DNA of 64,000 nucleotides from Diabrotica undecimpunctata (GCF_040954645.1 NC_092809.1:129011914-129075913), one strand, 5' to 3'. Positions 21,978 through 32,478 are shown, counted from the stretch's first letter. Notes: generated from the letters alone by a model not told the origin. A program made the numbers and translations.

Positions 21978-23562
21978 CTTTCTATCGTTCCAGAAATGAT
22001 CCTCCTAACTTCTCAAAGCAGAACTTGAAAAAGCAGATAACAAATATCAACTCAGAAGTGATGCCCGAAATAAGCCACGAAGAAATAGAAAGAGCAGTAA
22101 AAAAAAACAAATAAAGCTATTGGGAGCGATGGAATCCTAGCAGAAATGCTGAAGGAAGGCGGAGAAGAAGCCATTACATATCTAAAATACTATTTAATAA
22201 ATGTCTATTCGAAGGCAACATGCCCGAACAATGGAATACTGCTAAAACAATACTAATACACAAAAAGGGAGACACCACAGACCTGAAAAATTATCGACCA
22301 ATTTCACTTATTTCACAACTTTACAAAACCTTTACAAAGATTATTAAAAACAGGTTAACAATTAAATTTGACGGATATCAACCAGTAGAACAAGCCGGAT
22401 TTAGAAAAATGTACAGCACCTGTGACCATCTATGTATTTCGAAAATTCTAATAGAAAAGACTAACGAATACAATCTCCCATTATGTCTGGCTTTTATATA
22501 TTATGAAAAAGCTTTTGATAGCGTAGAACTGTGGGCAATAGAAGAAGCATTAGTCAATAACCGGATCGACTCCAGGTACAGAATATTAATACATAATATT
22601 TACGAACAAGCTTAAATGATAGTGACGTTGGGTAATGGAATCGAAACAAGACCAGTAAAAATAAATCGAGGAGTAAGACAAGGAGACACAATATCTCCAA
22701 AATTATTTACAGCTGCCCTAAAAGATATCTTTAAGACTGGGGAAATAAGGAAATCCCTATCAACGGAAGATACTTGAACCATCTTAGATGGGGTAGTACT
22801 AATAGCCGACACGTGGAATGCACTAAATACGATGAATGAGGAGCTACTCACAGAATCCCTAAAAAAAGGACTGAAAATGAATTTCAGCAAAACTAAACTA
22901 ATGTCAAACAAAGATGACAAACTTATAAACATCCAAGGGACAGAGATAGAGCACTTATATGAATATACATATCTGGGTAAAAATGTCAAGCTAAGCAAAG
23001 AAAATCAGACTACCAAAATAAGCAGACCTGTAAAAATGGGATGGGCAGCATTCGGAAGACTCTCATACGTACTTAAAAATAAAAATATACCTCAAAGACT
23101 GCGAACCAAAGTTTTTAATTCCTGTATCCTACCTGTACTTACATATGGAGCTCAAACCTGGACATTCACTAAAATAAACATGGAGAAGATCAGAAAAACT
23201 CAGAAAGCTATGGAACGACAGATGCTGGGTATCTCACTCAAAGACCATAAAACCAATGAAAAAATTCGTAATAGAACAAAAGTAAAAGATGTTGTTGAAC
23301 AGGCAGCTAAACTGAAATGGAAATGGGCTGAACATAACAAATGTCTTAAGAAAAAGAATGGTCGATGGATAAAGAGATCGGGAATTGGCGGCCATATGAA
23401 ACCAAAATACCACGAGGAAGACCGCAAATGCGCTGGAGCGACGATATTAAAAGAACTGCAGGACCAATGTGGAAACGTCTTACAAACAACAAAGATGAAT
23501 GGCGACACTTAGGAGAGGCCTATATTCGGCAATCGGAATAGAGAGAAGGGCTTACAAAAATT
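21978..23562 (+). mobile_element. LINE inserted in pogo transposase
   Basis: Plus-strand LINE, 5'-truncated in the EN-RT linker. Blocks: EVMPEISHEEIERAVKK, then MPEQWNTAKTILIHKKGD, KNYRPISLISQLYK, VEQAGFRKMYSTCDH, and YYEKAFDSVELWA up to 22530, NRGVRQGDT-like text at 22665, TYLGKNVKLSKENQ near 22970, LGWAAFG-like MGWAAFGRL, and LPVLTYGAQTWTFT near 23130. It ends with RHLGEAYIRQS. RT is broken at 22600 and the YADD segment (expected near 22780) is damaged. An AAATATTT octamer occurs at both borders (about 21971-21978 and 23563-23570), a possible target duplication. Confidence 0.8.
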
Positions 23563-24024
23563 GAAATATTTTTAATGGAAGATCTATTTAGGCTTAAAAC
23601 TGTAGGAGTGCTACTACGACTTTGATTTACTACTTGGGATATACCTTCGGATTCATTTCATATAAATATCCTGGATCTTCTTGAAAATGTATTTGCCTCT
23701 CTATGGTTTCAAATGTGGTTTTTTAAATCCATTAATCGCAGATTACATTTTTGCTGCTTTCATGGAAGCAAATCCAAAAAGCTACTAGACGCCATAAATT
23801 GTGAGCCGTCGTCTTGGATTTTGACGCATCCATTTTGTTATATTTTCACTACAACAATTGCTCAACGGCGCCATAAACAACACATTAAGTGGCTGCATTC
23901 TATAAGTGAAGTTAGGCGGCAAACGTATTATGTTATAAACAACATTATTTTCTCGTACCCTATTTACTAGTTCTATGCTCTTAGTGTGTGCTGCTTGGCA
24001 GTCCAGTAAAAGGAAAACAGGATT

Positions 24025-24185
24025 CGGTAACATAGTTTCGAAACAAATTCAGATTCGCTATGATTCGCTCGATTCAGAACGGCTATGAATAACTGTTCTG
24101 ATGAGACTTATTAAGTCGAAATACGTATCAACAGATACATAGACGCTTTGAACGTGAAATCAAATCTTTGCTGTCTTTTTCATTT
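24025..24185 (+). mobile_element. 161-bp insertion carrying a hammerhead ribozyme motif
   Basis: The pogo coding region reads NPVF on both sides of this segment because a 12-bp direct repeat, gaaaacaggatt, occurs at 24013-24024 and 24186-24197. Removing one repeat and the 161 bases restores a normal DDE block, so this is a genuine insertion. It has no TIRs, no tail and no coding potential. A hammerhead motif lies at 24093-24134. The long target duplication and lack of TIRs point to reverse-transcription-based integration, as for PLE-derived retrozyme-like sequences. Orientation is assigned from the ribozyme. Confidence 0.8.
24093..24134 (+). ncRNA. Minimal type I hammerhead ribozyme motif
   Basis: Stem I: CTGTT (24093-24097) with AACAG (24130-24134), five perfect pairs. 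Core CTGATGA (24098-24104). Stem II: GACTT/AAGTC with an ATT loop (24105-24117). GAAA at 24118-24121. Stem III is the palindrome ATACGTAT (24121-24128) with no real loop, then C (24129) as the predicted cleavage site before AACAG. All canonical core positions are present. A stem III this short normally cleaves poorly as a monomer, and minimal animal hammerheads of this kind are thought to work as dimers in tandem transcripts. Confidence 0.8.
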
Positions 24186-24960
24186 GAAAACAGGATTATC
24201 TGCTGTAGGATGGGCAAATTTAATACATTTCTTAAAAAATTAGCTGTAAAAGAGTTTGGCTGTAAGTGTAAATTTAGGAAGTAGGCTTCCGTGGAAATAT
24301 TAATATCGCTGGAATGTAGGAACCACTTACACTCATACAAATATCTGCAGTAGTTAAGGTGCCTCTTTCAAGAATTACGAGAGCATCAATTTGTCTTTTG
24401 CCTCTCATAAAAATAACCTTGAATTGCTTATTTAACACAGTAGTTATTCCTGCCTCGTCGACATTCCATATTAATTCAGGTAGAAATCGATATTTGTCGC
24501 ATACCTCCGTTAACATTTGAAACAAATTTTCTACTGCGCTTCGATTGAAATATATCACACGTCCAAGAGATGTTACTTCAGATTTTCTCAACCGAAGTTT
24601 TGGGTGTATAGCCAAAAACGAGTAGAGCAATGTTTTGCCGGCCATTTTTTTCAGTTTTAAAATTATGGAGTAAATTATTTCTTACAGCTAGTTCATATAA
24701 AAGAATTCTAACTTCAGTCAAAGTAAATCCAAACCGTCTACTTTCCATATTCAAAATGTGAGCAAGTTTCTCTTCTTGATTCTCTTCTCTATTAAAAACG
24801 GGTTTATATCTGCTCAAGCCTAAACATAGAAATTCAAAATATATCTTTTTCAGCGATATTTATTTCTAAATACTACCTTTTTTACTGGCATCGTCAACCC
24901 ACTTCCTGCTTTTTTCACAAGATCTAATGTTGATTGTGGAATGTTATGGTATGCTATCAT

Positions 24961-25259
24961 ACGACTGTTCTATGATCAAGCGCTTCTGTGATAGCTAACT
25001 GCATGCTCTCGTGGTCCCACGATTGAGGGTTAGTTTTGGTTTATAATGAAACATGACTAGAAAATAAAATTTTAAAATAGCTTGGTAAAACAGGGTATCC
25101 GAATCTAAAACGTACACAACTACCAGGTATTGTAAGACAGCAATTAAGGTAGGAAAATGTACTGCCAAAATTTCAGCTAATAACACTGATTGGAAAATCG
25201 TCTCTTAAATTAAATCCATTATAGCCCAGTATATGAAATATATATGGTGAATTAATGCT
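24961..25259. other. Unassigned stretch
   Basis: Sequence upstream of the pogo N-terminus, without recognisable TIR or coding motif. Confidence 0.35.
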
Positions 25260-25320
25260 GTTCGAGAAAATATCCTTAATTTCTAATTGAACATTAGAAA
25301 TTAAGGATATCTTCTCGAAC
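25260..25320. repeat. 28-bp inverted repeat at LINE 5' junction
   Basis: Arms 25260-25287 and 25293-25320 are reverse complements with one mismatch, around the loop tgaac. The right arm is the first part of the LINE coding strand (EIKDIFSNF-type text), so the left arm is an inverted copy of the LINE start. Confidence 0.85.
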
Positions 25321-26045
25321 TTTGAAGAAGCTGCATTAAACATCGGTCTAAAAATAAATGAAGACAAAACAAAATACATGGTCGTCTCAAAACAAGAACG
25401 ACGGCGAATAAGGCAAAACATTACTATAAATAATCACAACTTCGAAGTGGTTAAAGAATTTAAATATCTAGGAGCAACAATCACAAATGACAACAAATTA
25501 GAGCGAGAAGTTAAAACGAGAATAATGGCAGGAAACAGATCTTTCTTTGCAATGCAACATCTAATGAAGTCAAAACTTCTTTCACGAGGTACAAAAATCC
25601 GGATATATAAGACCATAATACGACCAGCAGTCGCGTATGGAAGCGAAACATGAACGCTAACAAAAAGAGAAATAAATAAATTGCTGGTGTGGGAGCGTAA
25701 AATTCTTCGAATGATATATGGCCCTTGCAGAGACAGCGTGACAAGCGAATGGAGGGGCAGATACAATAACGAGCTAGAGTCTATATTCGGAAAAGAAAAT
25801 CTAGTCAGATATATAAAGGCCAATAGACTCAGATGGGCAGGGCATGTGATACGCAGTAACGACAATCGCCTTATAAACAATGTGTTCTGGGAAAGGCCAG
25901 AGGGAAGAAGGTCTGTAGGGCGGCCTAGAAAAAGGTGGAAAGATGCAGTCAAAGAAGATCTAGAGAAAATGGGAGTGCGACAATTGGAATTATTGCAAAA
26001 ACAGAAAACAGCTGATAACTGGTCTACGTTTTCACACTGTTTCAA
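25293..26045 (+). pseudogene. LINE RT 3' half (5'-truncated)
   Basis: Plus-strand LINE from just after YADD: LNIGLKINEDKTKYM, EFKYLGATITNDN, MKSKLLSRGTKIRIYKT, IRPAVAYGSET, one TGA stop (usual W of ETWTL, at 25651), then WERKILRMIYGP, RLRWAGHVIRSND, and GRPRKRWKDAVKEDLEKMG. It ends near 26045. Apart from the single stop the reading is intact, so decay is slight. The tail resembles that of the minus-strand insert at 12549-13028. Confidence 0.85.
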
Positions 26046-27290
26046 ACAAACTACTGTAGGCGATCTTCAATTAGTTCGAGGTTTAAATTTAGGTAATGCA
26101 CAGACAGAAGGCAGTATGAGTAATAGAAAATAGATGCTTGCTGGTTTTGTCCAACCACCCAATTTTATCCGACTCACCCATACTTTCGATTCGTTTTTGG
26201 CAATCTCATAGTTTTGAAGATCTTTGTAGAGGTTTCTTTTTTCTTTATTTTTTCTTGAACTTTGATTACCACTAGGTTTTTTTATTCTCAAACTTCTTTC
26301 CCAATGTGTTTAAAAATATTTCAGTAGGTGTATCTCTAATAACACAGGACATTTAACATCCACCACCTCACTGTTTGTGGTCCTCACCGATATTTTGGTA
26401 TAGTTTTGCTTTTTACTTCGATGTCCAGCAGAAGCAACTTATGTTGTTGGCTTACAGTCTCAATATTACATTGCAGTCCTTACATTCATGCATATCTTCT
26501 TTTCTTGTCATGAAATAATCTGTTTGGAAGTGATTTTTGTCCAGATTTGCATGTCTAGATTTGAGAAGCTTACACACACAACGTTCTACACTTCTATGTC
26601 ATGTACAAATTTCACTGTTGTTCTTCAACATCCACAAATCCAGCATTATCAACAAATTTATTTAATATTTAGAAGTTAACGGGTAGATTTTACATAAACC
26701 GTTTAATGAAAAGTATATATCAGACACTATTATTAATAAGAATAGTCGGTTATGATAATCTGTATGAGAAAGTATGGACGTATAAAAATGCATTATTAAA
26801 GTTTATGTTTGAAGATGTTTATAACGTCTGTATGATAACACCCTGTACATATTTTAATCAGTCGATCGTCCACCTTCTCGGTTTCGATTCCGCATACGCT
26901 CCTTTCTTCGGGTTACTGTCGATCGTTGTTCCACATTCGCTTTGTCGCGAATTCCACGATACAAACTAAGAGACCGCCATCGAGATCGCCAGAAGGTTAA
27001 ACAAAGACCGCGCTACGGAGAAGAGGTCCATGAACCTGGCCGTATAACTGTAATACATTGCATAAGTTAGCCGTTCCGTTACAACTTTCATTCAGGGTCG
27101 ACAAGTGATCTGAGATCTGCAATATTTTGTGCTGGGACGTGGTAACGAAGAGGTGGAGGATCGAGGAAATGGTGATTAAGTATTGCGGGGGAAGGTTACT
27201 GTCAAGTAGTAGGTTGGAAGTGGTCAAGGTTACATTTGTTTGCTTTGCATTTATGTAATTTTCTCATTAATTATGTCAACATTCTTTCAA
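26046..27290. other. Unassigned 1.2-kb stretch
   Basis: Several short open frames but no recognisable family. The minus-strand frame 26291-26067 (74 codons) contains VWVSRIKLGGWTKPAS; I do not know it. Nothing supports a gene here. Confidence 0.4.
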
Positions 27291-27299
27291 AGGTCTTCA

Positions 27300-27710
27300 C
27301 CCCGGGAAAATATTATATTACTATACTTACGTATGTGAAATTTGTTTTAAAAAAGAAGAAGACAACAATAATAAAGGAAATAACATTGTATTAAAATCTG
27401 ATATGCTTCGAAACAGATGGAATATAATTCAAACTTTTCAATATACTTCTTCGGCTTTGTTTGGTCGAGGAAAGAAAATCTCAAAATTAGTAGTAGTGAG
27501 AGCAGTGACTAGTACTAAAACATCGCTATCTTCTTACACAACGACTACTTTTCTGTTAACATTTTCTGCTATTTCTATGGCAGTAGTAACGATAGTGCTA
27601 TCAGCATTAGCTGCACATTGTGCAGATTTAATGCCTACTTCAGTAATATTTTTAGCTTTGGGTAGTCATTTTTCTTGGTTTATTAGTTTATAGTAGGCAT
27701 ATTTTCATTG
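27300..27710 (-). pseudogene. PIN-like nuclease domain fragment (tentative)
   Basis: Minus-strand text: GIKSAQCAANADSTIVTTAIEIAE, then RKVVVV, a stop, EDSDVLVLVTAL, TTTNFEIFFPRPNKA. The pattern of a DADxLIV-type acidic block followed by ExxDVLVLL and FxxPxK resembles PIN-like (FEN-type) domains of repeat-encoded insect proteins. Here one Asp is Ser-adjacent and a stop interrupts. I am unsure of the family; the call rests on that spacing only. No borders are visible. Confidence 0.35.
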
Positions 27711-27744
27711 AAATAAACATCAAATGTACACTTACTGTACTCTT

Positions 27745-28770
27745 ACAAAAGAAGGGGGATATAGCAGACCTGGAAAGATACAGACCAATCTTAACCATCT
27801 TTATAAATTATACACCCGAATAATAACGAACAGATTAGAGACAAAGCTGGATTTTTACTAACCTCGGGAACAAACCGGTTTCCGCCCTAATTACGGCACA
27901 AACGATCACCTGCAGTTCCTAAAAACCCTGATAGAAAAAACTAACGAATATAACCGTCCCTTGGCATTGATATTTGTAGACTTTCAAAAAGGCGTTTGAT
28001 ACAGTGGAACTACCGTCCATCTTAAGAGCACTACAAGATTGCAGGGTCGACCACAGATATTGTAATATAGTTAAAAATATATATGAAAATGCCACAACAA
28101 TCATAAGTCTACATTCAGCAACTAATAAAATAAAGATAAAAAGGGGAGTCAGGCAAGGTGATACCATGTCACCAAAGCTGTTCATTACCGTTCTTGAGTA
28201 TGCATTTAAAAGACTAACATGGCAACAGAAAGGAATATCCATCGATGGAGAAAGATTAAACCATCTGCGTTTTGCGGACGATATCGTGCTTCTGTCAGAT
28301 AATCTGGGAGAGATCAAAGACATGCTCCAAGAACTGAATGACATACTACAAGAAACTGGGCTGGAGATAAATTTCGAGAAAACCAAAAATGATGACCAAT
28401 ATGGTTCCCAGCGAAGAGATACAGATCAATAACAACAAGGTAGAATTAATCGATAAATACACATACTTGGGTCATGAAATTAGAATAACCAGAGACAACC
28501 AAACCTGCGAGCTAAATAGACGAATCACGTTGGGATGGGCGGCATATGGAAGAGACGGCATATGGAATATGAACGAAGAGATTATTGGAGTGGAGACCAA
28601 GAGCCGACAAGCGAAGTCGAGGCAGACCACCCACCCAATGGACCGACGGCCTAAGGAGAATAGAAACAAACTGGATTGCAGCAGCTAGAGATAGAGAGAA
28701 CTGGCGACGTTTGGAGGAGGCCTATACCCAACAATGGATGTGAAAATGAGACTGGATGATGATGAAACAT
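27745..28770 (+). pseudogene. LINE RT with internal deletion, GATGATG tail
   Basis: Plus strand: LYKLYTRIITNRLE, QTGFRPNYGTNDHLQF, LALIFVDFQKG with a frameshift (usual AFDTVE at 27995), RGVRQGDTMSPKLF, LRFADDIVLLSDN (28267-28305, the catalytic box intact), LEINFEKTK with a frameshift at 28390, then KYTYLGHEI and LGWAAYGR. Near 28555-28610 the thumb region is missing and reading rejoins at GRPPTQWTDGLRRIETNW, ending RLEEAYTQQW and a gatgatga tail at 28756-28764. Same family as 21978-23562. Confidence 0.83.
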
Positions 28771-29979
28771 CAAATAACTCATTCTGTTTTTCGCGTCAGC
28801 TTCCTTCTGTAGCTTTCGTTGTTAAGCTGTCATATCCATCAAAAATTACAGTACAATTTTTTCCATAATTATTTTGAATATATTTCATGTAATTTTTCGT
28901 TATTGACGAAGACTCTACAGGAAGATCCCAGAAATGGGTCCATACAGAATAACATACAAACGCAAAGTTTTCGAAATAATGAGTATAAATCTGATTTGGT
29001 ATTTTTTAGCATTCCAAATGAGTTGAAATAAGCTTAAGGAAAGGGTGATATTTCCCATTATAAATAATCTGTCATTTCTTCATCATTTTTTTGACGACAC
29101 ATATTCTGTAAAATAATACGTCAGGATCAATTTCTTGATCCTGACGAATAATGTATTAGATCCTAAGGAATATTGCTGAATGTAACCTTAGATAAGTTTT
29201 TTGTAATATTTGTATATAGAACTAACTTGCTTATTGATCAGAGTGAATGATCAGATAGCAATAATCATAAGATTCCTGTTGAAGTTTTATTAAATATTAA
29301 AAAAGGATCAATTTCTTCAGTGTTTTTGTCAATTGTAATTGTTGAGTTAGGTTGTAATGGTTTTTACGACATTCGCTAGGGATAACTTTAAATCTTTCAT
29401 AGTAGTTTCATAAATATCCTACTTAAATGGAATACCGCATTCAAAAGCATTATGACAATTAGCCTTTTCGGTTTCACTCATCTGGTAATTTCTGCCAAAT
29501 GCACACTTTGTGAACTTTTCTATACCTTTAATCATGTCCTTAGTAATAATAAGGCTCCGAGTCCAATAATATCCTACACTTTTCCTAACGCCTCTTCTGA
29601 ACAACCCGCATTTAAATTTGAACAGACGCGTCAGTGTTTACTCTATTGTTTGATCAGTGAAAATTCCGGAATAAAACCTGTCACTCCTTCTTGCTGTTCA
29701 AAATCTACCTTTGATAAATTTTGTGTACTCATCACTATTTTTGTTTTTAGTGATATGATGTTCGCTAAGTACAACTGGGTGGATTTAGCCCTCACCACTC
29801 TCAAACCGGCTCTATTTTATATCACTTAACTTATATTTTATTGGGCATTAATCTAATAAGCATTCAATAGATTAATTTTTCACAACAAAATTAAAAAATT
29901 ACTTTGTTTTAAACACTGACTCACTTTTTGTAAATTTTTATAAAGATTTATAAATTTTTATATAATATTTACCTATATA
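28771..29979. other. Unassigned 1.2-kb stretch with a 12-bp hairpin
   Basis: AT-rich. A perfect hairpin, cgtcaggatcaa / ttgatcctgacg around tttc, lies at 29119-29146. An open plus-strand frame at 29452-29829 and the minus strand over the same interval match no family I recognise. Confidence 0.45.
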
Positions 29980-30269
29980 CAGTGTGGCGCACCGAAAACG
30001 AAACAGAGGCATTTACTGGCAGATGATTCCTTTTTTGAAAAAACGCTCGGACCCGTCGATTTTGTTTTCGAGGGGGACACAAAATTGGCATAAAATCACT
30101 TTAACATTTGCAGTCCCTTAAGCGGGGGTGGCATCATCCCTAAAATCTTAAATGAAAAGGGGGGTCGAATGATCCATTATTTGAAAGGTCATTCAACTCC
30201 CTTTATAATGATGTAAAATTCATGTATTCAATTCAGTAGTTTTGGAGATTTATTGATTTAAAGTTTAAA
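29980..30269 (+). repeat. Left TIR of DD41D transposon
   Basis: Reverse complement of 31708-31997 with scattered mismatches; ends at atttaaagtttaaa. Confidence 0.92.
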
Positions 30270-30557
30270 GTAGACTTTAATAGGTACATCAAATTAGTTT
30301 GTACTTCTTTCAGAAGAAATTTGAGTAAAAGCATTTTCTTGATAAGTAAATGCTTTTATTTACTACGCCCATGGTTTATTAATAATAAAAATAGCAATTG
30401 AAGTGTCCTTTGTGACAAAAAAAGTTGTTTCTTAAAGAAAGATAAGTAGAGAATGCCACGTACTTATTTTAAATAGGAAATAGTACATTAGTTTGCGATT
30501 GATTTGACCAATCTTTGTTGTTAAAATATCATTTATTGCTTTATACATTAATTAACC

Positions 30558-31637
30558 ATGGTATATTCCACGGCAGAAAGGGTTGAAATTATTGAAATAT
30601 TTTTCGGAAATAATCAGTGCGCTAATAGAACAGCACAAATTTTTAATGAGCGACATGAGAACAATAATGTGCACCGAAAATATGTTCTAGAACTTGTAGC
30701 TAAATTTCGGGAAACTGGATCAGTCGCCAATAAAAAACGTAATATTGAAAATCCTATAAGGAACGAAGCAACAGAAGTGGGGGTTTTAGGGCAAGTTATT
30801 GTAGATCCTACATTAAGTACCCGCAAATTGCAAACTTCGTGTGGTGTTAGTCGACGTACTATCCAACGGATTCTAAAGGCCCATAATTTTCATCCGTATA
30901 AAATTCACCTTGTACAAGAACTTAATGAAGACGATTTTAATAAGCGATTAGAATTTTGTGAAGTTATGAGTGAACGAATTACAAACGATGAACAATTTTT
31001 ATTTAACATTTGCTTTTCCGACGAATGTTCCTTTTTTTTAAATGGCGAAGTAAATCGTCATAATTGTCGATATTGGTCGGACTCTAATCCCAGAATTTAC
31101 CATGAGGTACACACACAGCAGCCACAAAAATTAAATGTTTGGGCTGGCATTTTTGGCGATCATTTGGTTGGTCCTTTTTTCTTACCTGGAAATTTGACTG
31201 GTGAAATGTATTTGGAATTACTGCAAAATGCCATAGATCCTGCGCTAACAGATATAATTGAAAATCAGAATGATGGTCGATACGTTGAGAATATGTTGAT
31301 GTTCCAACAGGATGGTGCCCCACCACATTACGCATTAAGAGTTTGGCATTATTTAGATCAGACCTTTCCAGGTCAATGGATTGGTAGAAGAGGTGCCGTT
31401 GAATGGCCCACAAGATCGCCAGATTTATCACCTTTGGATTTCTTTTTGTGGGTTTACTTAAAAAGCAAAATCTATGCTACTCAGCCAACATCCTTAGAAG
31501 ATTTACGACAAAGAATTGTGAATGAGTGTCATCAAATTACTCCTCAAATATTGCAAAATGTCCGGCAACGTTTTCAGCAAAATCTTTATTATTGCATGGA
31601 AAGTAATGGTGGTCATTTTCAACATTTACTCGGCTGA
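30558..31637 (+). CDS. Transposase, Tc1/mariner superfamily, DD41D
   Basis: Intact 359-codon ORF with a good ATG (aaccATGG). Residues 1-60 form a helix-turn-helix region (AERVEIIEIFFGN, then KYVLELVAKFRETGSV); a second HTH lies near 90-115 (LSTRKLQTSCGVSRRTI). The catalytic triad reads CFSDECSF (Asp155), FQQDGAPPHYA (Asp252) and SPLDFFLW (Asp294). Counting gives 96 residues between the first two and 41 between the second and third, i.e. DD41D as in rosa-like elements. The enzyme would bind the TIRs and excise/insert at TA. No stop or frameshift is seen. Confidence 0.93.
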   Translation: MVYSTAERVEIIEIFFGNNQCANRTAQIFNERHENNNVHRKYVLELVAKFRETGSVANKKRNIENPIRNEATEVGVLGQVIVDPTLSTRKLQTSCGVSRRTIQRILKAHNFHPYKIHLVQELNEDDFNKRLEFCEVMSERITNDEQFLFNICFSDECSFFLNGEVNRHNCRYWSDSNPRIYHEVHTQQPQKLNVWAGIFGDHLVGPFFLPGNLTGEMYLELLQNAIDPALTDIIENQNDGRYVENMLMFQQDGAPPHYALRVWHYLDQTFPGQWIGRRGAVEWPTRSPDLSPLDFFLWVYLKSKIYATQPTSLEDLRQRIVNECHQITPQILQNVRQRFQQNLYYCMESNGGHFQHLLG

Positions 31638-31707
31638 CAGGTCAGTTCATTCTTTATTTTTTAACAACTTTGCTGCTATGTATTGATCTCCTCTTACGAT
31701 GATGTAT

Positions 31708-31997
31708 TTAAACTTTAAATCAATAAATCTCCAAAACTACTGAATTGAAGTACATGAATTTTACATCATTGTAAAGGGAGTTGAAAGACCTTTTAAATGA
31801 TGGATCATTCGACCCCCCTTTCTATTTAAGATTTTAGGGATGGTGCCACCCCCGCTTAGGGGGCTGCAAATGTTAATGTGATTTTATGCCAATTTTGTTT
31901 CTCCTCGATAACAAAATCGACGGGTCCAAGCGTTTTTTTTTTAAAAGGAATCATCTGCCAGTAAATGCATCTGTTTCGTTTTCGGTGAGCCACCCTG
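31708..31997 (-). repeat. Right TIR of DD41D transposon
   Basis: Partner of 29980-30269; followed by the TA target copy. Confidence 0.92.
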
Positions 31998-32164
31998 TAT
32001 ATATTTTTTTATATATATTTTATATAAAAATTTTCATAATAATTTGAAATAGAGTGAGGAGAAAAATACACCTATGTAACTTGGAGCATACCTGTATAAT
32101 GTGTACTTTGCCTTTCTCCTCAGTTTCTACTGGAAATAGTTTTTATAAAATTTAATTATGTTTG

Positions 32165-32350
32165 GCGTGATTTTTTTAGTTCATCTATATGCTTTTCTTA
32201 AATAGCTTTGGTCCAAAAACATACCTAAAAATCGGACATTATTTGTGAAACTAATTGTTTGATTATATAGCTTTAGGTGTGGTGCAAGAACCTTATTTTT
32301 TCGTGTAAGTAGAATACATTTCCACAACGAAACCAAATTCCTGTACCTGG
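32165..32350 (-). pseudogene. Small LINE RT fragment (Jockey/I-like)
   Basis: Minus strand: LWKCILLTRKNK, LKLYNQTISF, VRFLGMFLDQ. This is the segment just after YADD, where KFLGVxxD is conserved. Both ends are lost; about 185 bases remain. Confidence 0.6.
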
Positions 32351-32421
32351 CTATATATACCATATATCACAAAAAATTTATTTAAAAATTCCCTTATAAA
32401 AGGTATATATTAAAACACCCT

Positions 32422-32478
32422 ATCGGGCTACATCACATAACGTTTTCGGAATTAATATTCCATCATCAGTGCTATCCT
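32422..32478 (-). ncRNA. Hammerhead-like motif (degenerate)
   Basis: The minus strand reads ATAGCA-CTGATGA (plus 32463-32469), then a hairpin GGAAT/ATTCC with an unpaired T before it, GAAA (plus 32444-32447), palindrome AACGTT, A as cleavage nucleotide, then TGTGAT as stem I partner (A-U, C-G, G-U, mismatch, U-A, A-U). CTGATGA and GAAA are exact. The extra T at the base of stem II is non-canonical, so activity is doubtful. Confidence 0.5.

Larger units (their letters stand above)
23600..24960 (-). pseudogene. pogo/Tigger-like transposase (N-terminal and DDE core)
   Basis: Minus strand, N to C: STLDLVKKAG (about 24915), SRYKPVFNREENQEE (24780-24815), HILNMESRRFGFTLTEVR, FLAIHPKLRLRKSE (24590-24625), LIWNVDEAGITTV (24437-24480, first catalytic Asp), ERGTLTTADICMS (24330-24375), ILIFPRKPTS, then after the 161-bp insert NPVFLLLDCQAAHTKS (23985-24030, second Asp), TYRMQPLNV and ITKWMRQNP. 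The last part runs on to AINGFKKT and SRSSTPTVLSLNRSS near 23590. Frameshifts at 24640 and 24830 and the insertions inactivate it. Its C-terminus lies beyond the LINE at 21978-23562. Confidence 0.86.
29980..31997 (+). mobile_element. Full-length Tc1/mariner-superfamily transposon, DD41D type
   Basis: A 2018-bp element with 290-bp imperfect TIRs (29980-30269 and 31708-31997) starting CAGKGTGGCKCACCGAAAACG, flanked by TA at 29978-29979 and 31998-31999. One intact transposase ORF (30558-31637) fills the centre. The arms differ at scattered positions, so the copy is not brand new, but nothing obvious disables it. It is the best candidate in the window for an autonomous DNA transposon. Confidence 0.93.
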
